Shown here one piece after another: positions 8,938-17,333 of a stretch of 64,000 nucleotides of DNA. The translations under genes were made by a program, and so were the position numbers. Source of the stretch: Achromobacter seleniivolatilans (GTDB lineage: Bacteria > Pseudomonadota > Gammaproteobacteria > Burkholderiales > Burkholderiaceae_B); assembly GCF_030864005.1 (NCBI RefSeq), contig NZ_CP132976.1, positions 6,076,001 through 6,140,000 of the forward strand, in the 5' to 3' direction. The notes below the pieces were generated by a model that saw only the letters and a program-made list of their open reading frames with translations, did no database searches and was not told where the DNA came from. The stretch's first letter is position 1, and each line of letters opens with the position of its first letter.

Positions 8938-10082
8938 CGAATGACTTGCCAGCGGTCGGTTTCGCCGGGATAGACCACGCCGTATTGGGCAATGGCGGCT
9001 TCGTCAAAGCGGAATGCCAGCCCTGGCTCGCGCGGTAGCAGCAGGCAGCCGTCCTCGGCAACCAGCTGACGGTCGATCAGGCGGCGGAAATTGACAATGT
9101 GATCATCCGGCATCCATTCCACGTACGTCGCGTTCGGGGCGCTGGCGGCCAGATGAATATGCACATCGTGCCAGGCGTGCGGGGCGACGGTGACGCCGTG
9201 GCTGTCGGCGGTGGCCGCAATGCGCCGCCATTCGGTGATGCCGCCGCACACGGTGGCGTCGGTTTGCAGAATGGTGGTGGCGCCGCTTTGGATCAGATCC
9301 TTGAAGCGCCAGCGCCCCGCTTCAACCTCTCCGGTCGCCACGGTGATGGGTGTGGCGCGAGCCAGCCGGACATGATTGTCGATATCGTCGGGCGAAAACG
9401 GCTCTTCGATCCAGAATGGTTGATAGGGTTCGAAGGCGCGCATGTATTCAAGGGCGGTGGGCAGGTCGCGCCAGGCGTTGTTGGCATCCAGCATCAGTCG
9501 GACATCGTCGCCGATGGCCTCGCGCACAGCGGCAATGCGTTTGCGTTCACCAGCCACGCTTTCCAGGCCGACCTTCATCTTTACTGCGCGAAAACCCTCT
9601 TTGACGTGTTGCGCCATTTCGGCCGCAAGTTTGTCCGGTGTCTTGCCCGGCTGGTAGTAGCCGCCGCTGGCGTAGGCAGGCACCCGGTCATGCACGGTGG
9701 CGCCCAGATATTGGTACAGCGGCAAACCCGCGCTGCGCGCGTTCAGATCCCATAGCGCGGTGTCAATGGCCGACAGTGCGCGCATGACGCCACCTGCGCG
9801 GCCCAGCAGCAGGGCTTCTTGATACAGCTCGGACCACAGCCCTTCTATCCGCAACGATTCCTGGCCGATCAGCCGAGGCGCCAGCAAGTCGGTGACCGCG
9901 ACCGACAGCAATCGGCCGGCGCTGTTGACCGCGTAGCAGTAGCCCAGGCCTTCCTGGCCATCGGTGGAACGGATACGGATCAGGCAGTATTCCCGCGCTT
10001 TGACTTGGCGTGTGGAGAACGTCACCGGATGCGCAAGCGGCACACGGGCGATGCAAACGGAGACGGATTCGATGGTAGGCAT
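8934..10082 (-). CDS. Mandelate racemase/muconate lactonizing enzyme family protein
   Basis: 382 residues of the enolase superfamily. The N-terminal capping domain is followed by the barrel with a KxK-type base motif 'RAVKMKVG', metal-ligand strands 'LMLDANNAW' and 'WIEEPFSP', the next acidic ligand in 'ATGEVE' and a 'DATVCGGITEW' strand, and a His in 'APHAWHDVH'. This set fits a dehydratase or racemase acting on a carboxylate, using Mg2+ to stabilise an enolate. Its neighbours (binding protein upstream, hydroxyacid dehydrogenase downstream) suggest dehydration of an acid sugar or hydroxy acid. Exact substrate unknown. Cytoplasmic. Confidence 0.88.
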   Translation of the reverse strand: MPTIESVSVCIARVPLAHPVTFSTRQVKAREYCLIRIRSTDGQEGLGYCYAVNSAGRLLSVAVTDLLAPRLIGQESLRIEGLWSELYQEALLLGRAGGVMRALSAIDTALWDLNARSAGLPLYQYLGATVHDRVPAYASGGYYQPGKTPDKLAAEMAQHVKEGFRAVKMKVGLESVAGERKRIAAVREAIGDDVRLMLDANNAWRDLPTALEYMRAFEPYQPFWIEEPFSPDDIDNHVRLARATPITVATGEVEAGRWRFKDLIQSGATTILQTDATVCGGITEWRRIAATADSHGVTVAPHAWHDVHIHLAASAPNATYVEWMPDDHIVNFRRLIDRQLVAEDGCLLLPREPGLAFRFDEAAIAQYGVVYPGETDRWQVIR

Positions 10083-10132
10083 ATGGGGTCTGTTTCTTTA
10101 CGTGGATAGAGGGCAATCGCGTGACAGGGGCG

Positions 10133-11107
10133 TTAATCGAACTTGATGTGGCTTTGTTGAATCACCGTTGCCCATTTGGTCTTTTCGCTGTCGATCAACT
10201 GCTGGAATTGGGCGGGCGATTCATCCAGCGGTGTCAGACCCAGTTCAGTCAGGCGGGCCTGCATGTCCGGGCTTTTCACGACACGGGAAATTTCTTTATG
10301 CAAGTACTCCACCACCTGCGGTGGCGTGCCTGCGGGGGCGATGATGCCGAACCACACGTTGGCCTCGTATCCCGGCACGCCCGCTTCGGCCAACGTCGGG
10401 ACATCAGGCAGTTGCGGCAGGCGTTCCTTGGATGTCACGGCCAGCGCTTTAAGCTTGTTTTGTTTGATGAAAGGCAGGCTTTGCGTAGGTGTGGCGAATA
10501 TCAGCGGAATCAGCCCGCCAATCACATCGGTCTGTGCCGGCGCTCCGCCCTTGTAGGGAATGTGATTCATCTTGATGCCGGCCATCTGGTCCAGCAGTTC
10601 CAGCGATATGTGCTGAGTCGATCCTTGCCCAGGCGTGCCGAAGTCAATGCCGCGCTCCTTCGTTTTGGCCAACGCAATCAGGTCTTGAGGGTTGTTGGGA
10701 CCGAACTTGGGATTGGCCACCAGCACGAAGGGCGTATCGGCGATCAGCGAGACCGGCGAAAAGTCTTTTAGCGTGTAGGTCAGGTTGGGGTAGAGCAGCG
10801 TGTTGGTCACGTGCGAGGAGATGACCAGCATCAGCGTGTAGCCGTCCGCGGCGGAACGTTTCAACTCGCCAGTGGCGATGGTGCTGTTTGCGCCGGGTTT
10901 GTTTTCCACAATCATGGGTTGCGGCCATGATTTGGACAGTTCGGCGGCAACCAGCCGGGCTACCGTGTCGTTAGAGCCGCCAGGCGCCATGCCCACCATC
11001 AGGCGCACGGGTTTGCTGGGATAGGAGTCCGCCGACGCCAAGGGGGCGGCGGTGGCAAGAGCGGCGGTCAGGCAGCCACCGGCTAGGGCACGGGCAAGGC
11101 GCTTCAT
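10133..11107 (-). CDS. Bug-family tripartite tricarboxylate transporter substrate-binding protein
   Basis: 324 residues. A signal peptide (about 1-26, ending ASA) is followed by 'YPSKPVRLMVGMAPGGSNDTVARLVA', the signature start of Bug receptors, a family much expanded in Bordetella and Achromobacter. It is a periplasmic binding protein for a carboxylate. No TctA/TctB membrane genes are adjacent, which is common for orphan Bug proteins. It heads the unit with the enolase-superfamily enzyme and dehydrogenase (50-bp gap), so it probably captures their substrate. A LysR-type palindrome lies about 90 bp upstream. Confidence 0.92.
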   Translation of the reverse strand: MKRLARALAGGCLTAALATAAPLASADSYPSKPVRLMVGMAPGGSNDTVARLVAAELSKSWPQPMIVENKPGANSTIATGELKRSAADGYTLMLVISSHVTNTLLYPNLTYTLKDFSPVSLIADTPFVLVANPKFGPNNPQDLIALAKTKERGIDFGTPGQGSTQHISLELLDQMAGIKMNHIPYKGGAPAQTDVIGGLIPLIFATPTQSLPFIKQNKLKALAVTSKERLPQLPDVPTLAEAGVPGYEANVWFGIIAPAGTPPQVVEYLHKEISRVVKSPDMQARLTELGLTPLDESPAQFQQLIDSEKTKWATVIQQSHIKFD

Positions 11108-11198
11108 GAGGGTTGTCTCCTTGGGGGTTTTTTCTGCTGTTGTGAACCCATGATAGACAGACCGTCTTAGTCGATGAATGGATAATTTGAATAAGAAA

Positions 11199-11213
11199 AT
11201 CGAGAAAATCGAT
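11199..11213. promoter_or_regulatory. LysR-type operator upstream of the Bug gene
   Basis: ATCGAGAAAATCGAT: 5-bp arms (ATCGA/TCGAT) around 5 A-rich bases, containing the T-N11-A pattern of LysR-family sites (T 11200, A 11212). It lies between the LysR gene and the Bug gene, 92 bp before the Bug start, the right place for activation by the neighbouring regulator. Confidence 0.5.
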
Positions 11214-11293
11214 AAATGATTGATGGCTGTCCGAGCGCGATAGCGGCCACGGCTAGCTGCCGGTCCGCTTGCGGCGTGGTGAAGCCGTAGGGA

Positions 11294-12208
11294 TCAGTCC
11301 AGCGTGTGCGCCAGAGCCTGTACCGAAGGTTGAAGGTGTTCACGCAGCAGCGCGATGAAGGCCTGGGCGGCCAAAGAGTCAGTGGCGTCGCGCCGGCGTG
11401 CCAAGCAGATGTCGCGTTCGTTGATTGGCAACGACAGGGGTACGGCTTTCAAGCCAGCCAGACGGAATTGGAACAGGGCCAAGGTCGGGGCAATGGTCAC
11501 GCCCAATCCGGCGGCGATGAAGCCCGCCGCCGTCGACAGGCTGTTGACCTGATGCGATCGTAGCCACTGGCGCGGGTAGATTGCCGCGTCCAGATGCTGG
11601 CGGATGCTGCTGTTACTTTCAAAGCCGATGACCGGGTAGGTGATCACGTCTGGCACGGTCAAGCGCCGCCGCGTGGCCAGAGGATGGTTGGCGGGGCAGA
11701 TGAAATAGAAGCTGTCGCGCGCCAGGACATCGATGTCCAGATCCGCGCTGGGCGACACCGCCGCGCATAACGCGAAATCCACTTGCCGGTTGCGCACCAT
11801 GTCGATGCAGACGGTGCTGGCCACGTCTTGCACCTGCACAGTGATGCCGGGATAGATGGCCCCGAACCGGGCGATCAGACCCGGCAGGATGCCTGACGAG
11901 ATTGATGGCAATGCCGCGAGCGCTACGCGGCCTTTGCGCCGTTCCACATGGTCTTGCATCTCGGCCAGGGCGCGTTCGGTCTCAGGCAAAAGATGGGCCA
12001 CGATATTCTGAAAGGCCTCGCCTTCGGCGGTCAGATCAACATTGCGCGTATTGCGCGAAAAGAGCTTTACGCCCAGATCGCTTTCCAGATTGGAGATCAG
12101 AGCGCTAAAAGCGCTTTGCGTCAGGCAGCAATGCTCGGCCGCCCGCGTGAAACTGCGCAAGCCCGCCAGAGCCGTGAAGGCCTTCATGTGGCGCAGCGAA
12201 AGGTTCAT
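11294..12208 (-). CDS. LysR-family transcriptional regulator
   Basis: 304 residues. Winged helix-turn-helix at the N-terminus ('LRSFTRAAEHCCLTQSAFSALISNLESDLGVKLFSRN', read in parts) and a periplasmic-binding-protein-like effector domain from about residue 90. It lies upstream of the Bug / enolase-superfamily / dehydrogenase genes on the same strand, not divergent as most LysR regulators are, and a T-N11-A palindrome sits in the 186-bp gap. It likely activates that cluster in response to its substrate or an intermediate. Confidence 0.9.
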   Translation of the reverse strand: MNLSLRHMKAFTALAGLRSFTRAAEHCCLTQSAFSALISNLESDLGVKLFSRNTRNVDLTAEGEAFQNIVAHLLPETERALAEMQDHVERRKGRVALAALPSISSGILPGLIARFGAIYPGITVQVQDVASTVCIDMVRNRQVDFALCAAVSPSADLDIDVLARDSFYFICPANHPLATRRRLTVPDVITYPVIGFESNSSIRQHLDAAIYPRQWLRSHQVNSLSTAAGFIAAGLGVTIAPTLALFQFRLAGLKAVPLSLPINERDICLARRRDATDSLAAQAFIALLREHLQPSVQALAHTLD

Positions 12209-12338
12209 GGCGATTTACCCCGCAGCACCGGCCCTGGGAAAGCCAGCGCCGTGCCGAGGGCTATCTTAACGAAGTCCTATTCAGGGGCCGGGTTGCTACT
12301 GGGCGCCGCAGCATGAACGGCTGGACAGTTCCTGGGGG

Positions 12339-12365
12339 TTAATTTTGGCGCCGGCCTGCCGTTAG
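12339..12365 (+). promoter_or_regulatory. Weak FliA-like promoter before the 535-aa protein
   Basis: TTAATTTT, 11 bases, then GCCGTTAG. Each element matches the sigma-28 consensus at 6 of 8 positions with correct spacing. It lies 66 bp before the start codon. Suggestive only. Confidence 0.3.
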
Positions 12366-12430
12366 GGTAAAGAAGAATTCCAATAAAAACGGGCAGACAC
12401 TGCCTCAAGCGCCTGGAGAACACTGTCACC

Positions 12431-14038
12431 ATGACTGTCATCGCTGCCACGGGAGCGTTGCCCAGCATCTCTACGCTGGGATCGGCCAATACCCTTAGCG
12501 TGGCCAACACTACGGCCCGCGCCCCGGTCACCATCATTTCCGCCAACCCGCCTGCCTCGACGTCGGTTTCGTTGAACCAGGCGGCTTCGGCGTCCAACGT
12601 CTTGGTCTATACCCCAGAGGGCACAGTCACGCCCTCAGGCGTCGCGGTCTGGGAACGGGATGCAACGGACGCCATTTCCGAGGTGATGTCCCGCAACACG
12701 CTGTCCCGCACCTGGGGAGGCGCTTTCGACGATGTGGGCGCCGCGCTGCTCAACCGTTTTGCGGCGAGTGGCAGTAATTTCAGCCAGTCGGTGCTGTTTC
12801 CCCGAACGGAAGCGCAAACGCAGGGTGTGTCCAATCTTGCGCTGCAAACGCAATTGCACATGCAGGCGGACAACGCCGTATCGTTGCGCATCACCACGGC
12901 CAGCGGAGTCAAGGTTGACATCACGCTGGGGCGCAGCGCCGAAGGCATGGCAGCGCAGATCAACGTTGAAGACGGCACGCTGACCGAGACCGAACGCAAC
13001 GCAATCGCTTCGCTCTCCGGAGCGTTCCAGGATGCGCTGGACGGGTTGGCCGAGGTGCCGCCGCGTCTGGCTATTGCCGGTTTGTCCAAGGTGGACCCGT
13101 CGGTGCTGTCGTCAGTGAACCTGCGTGCGACCAGCCAGACCAACGGCGTGGCTTCCCAGACAATCGAGTTTCAATCCGACAGCAAGCAAAGATCCATCAC
13201 GATCACGGGGCCCTCAGGCGTCGCGAAGGTGGATGTCGACGTCACCCAGCCCAACACATTCGGTTCGGCCGCGCAGCAGGCAGCGGCGGTCAGCAAGTAC
13301 TTGCAGCAATTCGATAGCGCGCGCCGCCGGGGCAATGGCGACGAAGCGCTGGTCGACCTGTTCAAGGGTGCGTTCTCGGCGTTGCACAGCAGTTACGGGC
13401 CGGCTGCCGCACCGGTGTCGGAAGGCATTGGCCAGACCGTGCGCGCATCGGCTACGGACTTGAGCCGCAGCATGTTGTCTGGATTGGCGGATTTTTCGGC
13501 GTCGGTGAGCCAGACGGCTCAGAAGATCAATCCCCTCCGGCAGGATGAAATCGACGGCTTCTCGTACCAGGTGTCGCAGGACAGCAGTGTGAGCGGCAGC
13601 ACCCGATGGGATATGTCTGTGACGCAGGTCCAGAAGTCGGCGCTTGCGGCCAGCTTCCATAAGTCGCTGGTGCCCAATGTGGCGCTGGATCTGACCAAGG
13701 AAAAAGAATCGCAGAACTACCAGTACTTCCAGATCAACGACACCACCAGCAGCCAGACCGATATACGCTACGAACGCGGCGAACTGGCCAAGGCAACCTT
13801 CAGCCAGTCCTCCAATCTGTCCACACAGGTCACGAAGTTCCTGCTGGGCAAAGAGGTCGAGAAGACGTTCATGCCCTCGTCTGACACGAGCACTCGCGAT
13901 ATGCTGTCGCTGGTGCGCGCCGCCCGGTTGGATGAATCCACCAAGGACATCGTTGAGCCGCGGGATCAGGTCAACGAAATCCTGCGCCGCAGGCTCGAAG
14001 AACTGGCAAGCTCGGTGGCGGATTTGCGTAATCGCTGA
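12431..14038 (+). CDS. Unrecognised 535-residue protein
   Basis: I do not recognise a domain. The ATG follows GGAG at about 13 bp. The first ~60 residues are rich in Ser, Thr, Ala and Asn with no signal peptide or Cys ('STLGSANTLSVANTTARAP'), a composition seen at the N-terminus of proteins exported without a cleaved leader. Residues 60-400 alternate beta-like stretches and amphipathic helices; 'IEFQSDSKQRSITITGPSG' and the Gln/Ser-rich 'DTTSSQTDIRYERGE' look like repeated strand pairs. The last 60 residues form a charged helix ('RDQVNEILRRRLEELASSVADLRNR'-type). No transmembrane segment. It stands alone, with a possible FliA-like promoter and a strong terminator. It could be a surface, flagellar-associated or secreted protein; that is inference only. 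Confidence 0.8.
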   Translation: MTVIAATGALPSISTLGSANTLSVANTTARAPVTIISANPPASTSVSLNQAASASNVLVYTPEGTVTPSGVAVWERDATDAISEVMSRNTLSRTWGGAFDDVGAALLNRFAASGSNFSQSVLFPRTEAQTQGVSNLALQTQLHMQADNAVSLRITTASGVKVDITLGRSAEGMAAQINVEDGTLTETERNAIASLSGAFQDALDGLAEVPPRLAIAGLSKVDPSVLSSVNLRATSQTNGVASQTIEFQSDSKQRSITITGPSGVAKVDVDVTQPNTFGSAAQQAAAVSKYLQQFDSARRRGNGDEALVDLFKGAFSALHSSYGPAAAPVSEGIGQTVRASATDLSRSMLSGLADFSASVSQTAQKINPLRQDEIDGFSYQVSQDSSVSGSTRWDMSVTQVQKSALAASFHKSLVPNVALDLTKEKESQNYQYFQINDTTSSQTDIRYERGELAKATFSQSSNLSTQVTKFLLGKEVEKTFMPSSDTSTRDMLSLVRAARLDESTKDIVEPRDQVNEILRRRLEELASSVADLRNR

Positions 14039-14061
14039 ACCGGATTGGCGTTATAAGAGAG

Positions 14062-14094
14062 GCCGCCACCGCTCCGGTCGCGGCTTTTTTTTCT
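14062..14094 (+). terminator. Rho-independent terminator after the 535-aa protein gene
   Basis: GCCGCCACC (14063-14071 region) pairs with GGTCGCGGC, with one mismatch, around a short loop, followed by eight T residues (14084-14092 area). It ends the single-gene transcript just before a GNAT gene. Confidence 0.8.
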
Positions 14095-14103
14095 TCTGAA
14101 GAC

Positions 14104-14553
14104 ATGAATATTCTCTACCGATCGGCACTACCCGGCGACGCGCAGGCGTGTATCGCCCTAAGAACCAGGACTCGCGAAAACGCGGTTACGGAAACGGAAC
14201 TGGCGGATGCCGGCATCACGGCCCAGACGTGGGGCGCGGGGATCGAAGAAGGGCTGTACCCGGGTTTTGTCGCGATGGCTGATGGAAAACTGGCGGGCTA
14301 TTGCTTTGGACACCGGGACACCGGAGAAATCGTTGTGCTGGCCCTGTTGCCCGAATACGAAGGGCAGGGCGTCGGCAAGACGGTTTTAAACATGGCGGCT
14401 GACACACTCCGCACTCTCGGCCACTCGCGGCTGTTTCTGGGCTGCGCGACGGACCCCGCCGTGCGGTCCTACGGGTTCTACCGGCATCTGGGCTGGCGCT
14501 CAACGGGTACGTTCGACGCGGCGGGTGACGAGGTGCTTGAATATATTTTCTAG
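14104..14553 (+). CDS. GNAT-family N-acetyltransferase
   Basis: 149 residues. The acetyl-CoA-binding signature 'LLPEYEGQGVGKTVLNMA' (Q/RxxGxG/A type) is clear, as are the core strands 'GFVAMADGKLAGYCFGH' and a C-terminal 'GFYRHLGWRSTG'. Single-domain cytoplasmic acetyltransferase; acceptor unknown (small amine, antibiotic or protein N-terminus). It begins 10 bp after the preceding terminator, so it may have its own promoter inside that hairpin region or rely on read-through. It converges with the DUF4239 gene. Confidence 0.87.
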   Translation: MNILYRSALPGDAQACIALRTRTRENAVTETELADAGITAQTWGAGIEEGLYPGFVAMADGKLAGYCFGHRDTGEIVVLALLPEYEGQGVGKTVLNMAADTLRTLGHSRLFLGCATDPAVRSYGFYRHLGWRSTGTFDAAGDEVLEYIF

Positions 14554-14569
14554 AGCAGGGCATCAGGCG

Positions 14570-15346
14570 CTACAGCTTTTGCTCCAACGTCGCTTTCATG
14601 CGCACCATGCTTTCCTGGCTGACCTGGATCAAGCCGCTGGCTGGCTGATCGATGTCGACAATAAACGTCAGCACCAGCGAGATCAGCGCCGCAAACAATC
14701 CCGTTGAGACCAGCCGCCTGCGCCCGTACAGACCCGTGCCATAGGCGATGAACGCGACGGACCCCATGCTGACGATGAACAGCAGATAAAAGACTGGCTC
14801 GGGAACATGGTTTTCCAACGCGACGCGCCGTTTTTCGTTGACCTGCGCCATCTCGTTGATCGCCTGGATGAACATGATGGTCGAGATCGACGGCGGATTG
14901 TCGGCGGTGGAAGCCGCCAGGGCGCGGATCTGACGTTCGATGCGCCTTGCGGTGGCGTTGGCGGCGTCGAATCGAGGCGTGTCGTTATCGGCATGGTGAA
15001 ATTCCAGCGCCGCCGCCGTGTAGTCCAGCAACAGTCGCGCGATTTCGTCGCGGACGGCCGGCGCAATCAGTTGCGAGCGCCAGTAGGCATTGCCAATGGC
15101 ATTGGCCTCTTCCAGCACCAGATTCTTGCGTGTCTCGAACCGGGTAACCGACATGGCGAAGGTAAAGCCCAACAGCAACGCGAGCAGCCCGAGCAGAGCG
15201 GTCTGCAATGCCGTGATATGCGTCTTGTGCGCTTCATCGGCAGGCTTGCGCTGCTTGCGGCCCAGCCGGAAACACAGCTCGATGATCACCAGAAAGACGA
15301 TGACACCGACGACGAAAAGCAAGGACTCGTCCAGATTCCTAAGCAT
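14570..15346 (-). CDS. DUF4239 (bestrophin-like) membrane protein
   Basis: 258 residues. Hydrophobic helices at about 9-27, 47-67, 186-206 and 213-235, with a long soluble region between helices two and three ('SVTRFETRKNLVLEEANAIGNAYWR' in parts) that is typical of the DUF4239 family. The 'EANAIGNAYWRSQLI' segment is the best family marker. These are inner-membrane proteins sometimes compared to bestrophin channels; the function is not established. It is a lone gene facing the GNAT gene, and the 197-bp gap upstream to tas holds divergent promoters. Confidence 0.78.
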   Translation of the reverse strand: MLRNLDESLLFVVGVIVFLVIIELCFRLGRKQRKPADEAHKTHITALQTALLGLLALLLGFTFAMSVTRFETRKNLVLEEANAIGNAYWRSQLIAPAVRDEIARLLLDYTAAALEFHHADNDTPRFDAANATARRIERQIRALAASTADNPPSISTIMFIQAINEMAQVNEKRRVALENHVPEPVFYLLFIVSMGSVAFIAYGTGLYGRRRLVSTGLFAALISLVLTFIVDIDQPASGLIQVSQESMVRMKATLEQKL

Positions 15347-15543
15347 GGCGTCTCCATTGGCGGATCAATCAGCGTATGCCGATAGCGGGGCGGCGGCAAG
15401 CGGCCGGATATCGGGAATTCTCCCTAGACCTTGTGTGCCCGCAGCCTGCACCGCAGGGCCAAACGAGCGATTCCTGTCAGCAAAACGCCAACATCTTGGA
15501 GTAAGGTGTCGAATCCTCTCTAAGACCCCGCACGGAGCAGAAC

Positions 15544-16593
15544 TTGAAAACCCGCAAACTCGGCCGTACCGACCTGGAAGTCAGCCTGATTGGATTGGGC
15601 ACCATGACCTGGGGCGAACAGAACACCGAGGCCGACGCTCACCAACAACTGGACTACGCGCTGTCGCGCGGCGTCAATCTGGTCGATGTGGCCGAGATGT
15701 ACCCGGTGCCGCCCAAGCCCGAAACGCAAGGCCTGACCGAAACCTATATCGGCACGTGGCTCGCGCGCAGCAAGCGCCGCCAGGACATCGTGCTGGCCAG
15801 CAAGGTCGCCGGCCCGGTGCGTGACCCCAAACGTCCTGGCCACATCCGCGACGGCAAGACCTTCCTGGATCGCAAGAATCTGACGCAGGCTCTGGACGCC
15901 AGCCTGAAGCGCCTGCAAACGGACTATCTGGACCTGTACCAACTGCACTGGCCGGACCGGACCACAGCCACTTTCGGCCAGTTGAACTATCCCTGGGTTG
16001 AAGACGAGCACACCGTGCCGATCGAAGAGACCCTGTCGGTATTGCAGGATTTCGTGAAGGCGGGCAAGGTGCGCCACGTGGGCGTTTCGAATGAAACGCC
16101 GTGGGGCGTCAGCCAGTTCCTGCGCCACGCCGAAAACCAGAACCTGCCGCGCATTGCTTCGATCCAGAACGCCTATAGCCTGTTGAACCGTGTGTTCGAA
16201 ATCGGCCTGTCGGAATTCACCCATCACGAAGGCGTGGGCCTGCTGGCTTACTCGCCCTTGGGCATGGGCATGCTTTGCGGCAAGTACCTGGACGGCGCCC
16301 GCCCCGAAGGCGCACGGCTGACCCGCTACACGCGCTTCACGCGCTACAGCAATCCGCAAGCTGAAGCCGCGACCATCGAGTACGTGGCGCTGGCCCGCGC
16401 GCATGGCATCTCGCCCACGCATCTGGCGTTGGCGTGGGTGAATCAGCGTCCGTTCGTGACCAGCAACCTGATCGGCGCGACGACGCTGGACCAGCTGAAA
16501 GAGAACATCGATAGCGTGGACGTGACCCTGTCGCCCGATGTGCTGAAAGCGATTGACGAGATCCACGTGCGTCACCCCAACCCGGCACCCTGA
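15544..16593 (+). CDS. tas: NADP(H)-dependent aldo-keto reductase Tas
   Basis: 349 residues, TTG start with GGAG seven bases upstream. It aligns end to end by eye with Escherichia coli Tas: 'LGLGTMTWGEQNTEADAH'-type start, 'DVAEMYPVPPKPETQGLTE' (catalytic Tyr), 'LDLYQLHWPDR' (His), 'GVSNETPWGV', 'ASIQNAYSLLNR' and 'YTRFTRYSNPQAE'. It should reduce carbonyls in the cytoplasm with NADPH; the E. coli protein was found as a suppressor of tyrosine auxotrophy. Monocistronic, ending in a strong terminator. Confidence 0.93.
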   Translation: MKTRKLGRTDLEVSLIGLGTMTWGEQNTEADAHQQLDYALSRGVNLVDVAEMYPVPPKPETQGLTETYIGTWLARSKRRQDIVLASKVAGPVRDPKRPGHIRDGKTFLDRKNLTQALDASLKRLQTDYLDLYQLHWPDRTTATFGQLNYPWVEDEHTVPIEETLSVLQDFVKAGKVRHVGVSNETPWGVSQFLRHAENQNLPRIASIQNAYSLLNRVFEIGLSEFTHHEGVGLLAYSPLGMGMLCGKYLDGARPEGARLTRYTRFTRYSNPQAEAATIEYVALARAHGISPTHLALAWVNQRPFVTSNLIGATTLDQLKENIDSVDVTLSPDVLKAIDEIHVRHPNPAP

Positions 16594-16623
16594 CCCCGCC
16601 GTCTGCGGCGGCAAGCCAACCCA

Positions 16624-16659
16624 AGCCCGTGATGCGCAGCAATGCCTCACGGGCTTTTT
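16624..16659 (+). terminator. Rho-independent terminator after tas
   Basis: AGCCCGTGA (16624-16632) pairs perfectly with TCACGGGCT (16647-16655), followed by a T-run. Confidence 0.85.
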
Positions 16660-16715
16660 CCTGTTTGCGATGCGTATACCATTAGGGGCCTGATTCCCAC
16701 TCCGCCCTGGCCTTC

Positions 16716-17333
16716 ATGCGCAAAATGCTGGCATTCCTGTTTCTGTCTGCACTGGCCGTCCTGCTGTCAGGCTGCGCGTCCACCAAGACCTACACCGAAG
16801 ACGTGTCCACGCTGATGGTGTCGTCGGACAGCAAGACCTTTGCCGTGCTGGGGCCGCAGTACCACTACCTGTTCGACATGCCGCCGGCGATGGCGCAGTC
16901 GTTGACGTCGGATTTCAGGATGCGGCTGACGGCAGTGATCTTGCGCGAATTTCACGTGGGCGCGGACGGATTCACATGGGGATATGTGCGTCTGCAACTG
17001 ACGGACGATGCAACGGACCAGGATCGCGCGCAGGCTCACGCCCTGCATTTTCAGACGACGAAAGAAGGGCTCGTCTACTACACGCATCATCTGAAAGGAA
17101 AACGCTATCTGGCGCGTCCCGGCACGCCCAGCCCGGCCCAGGTGCAACAGACAGGGCAGGGCAGGCAGACCACGCTGGACCAGGCCTATCGTGTGCCGGT
17201 GCTTGATTCGCAAAGCAGCGCCGACGTCATGAGGCTGCTGTCGCCCGTTACTTTCCTGGCTGGAACGGGTTTTGTGGTGGCCAATCCGGCGGTGGTGTTG
17301 TTTGCATTGCCCGTGGCAGGGTTGAAGCCTTAG
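16716..17333 (+). CDS. Predicted outer-membrane lipoprotein, unknown function
   Basis: 205 residues with a lipoprotein signal peptide: 'MRKMLAFLFLSALAVLLSGC' with lipobox LSGC and Cys20, followed by Ala (+2), which favours the outer membrane. The mature part is a mixed alpha/beta region ending in a hydrophobic stretch 'FLAGTGFVVANPAVVLFALPVAG' that resembles a glycine-rich membrane-active helix. I do not recognise the family. The last 86 bp of the gene overlap, tail to tail, the 3' end of the metallophosphoesterase gene, an unusually long convergent overlap. Confidence 0.75.
   Translation: MRKMLAFLFLSALAVLLSGCASTKTYTEDVSTLMVSSDSKTFAVLGPQYHYLFDMPPAMAQSLTSDFRMRLTAVILREFHVGADGFTWGYVRLQLTDDATDQDRAQAHALHFQTTKEGLVYYTHHLKGKRYLARPGTPSPAQVQQTGQGRQTTLDQAYRVPVLDSQSSADVMRLLSPVTFLAGTGFVVANPAVVLFALPVAGLKP

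Noticed and set aside
8990..10080. Several plus-strand frames opposite the enolase-superfamily gene
   Set aside because: All are shadows; the minus-strand protein has a full set of metal-ligand motifs.
15520..16650. 376-residue open frame antisense to tas
   Set aside because: tas aligns end to end with known Tas; the opposite frame shows no domain.
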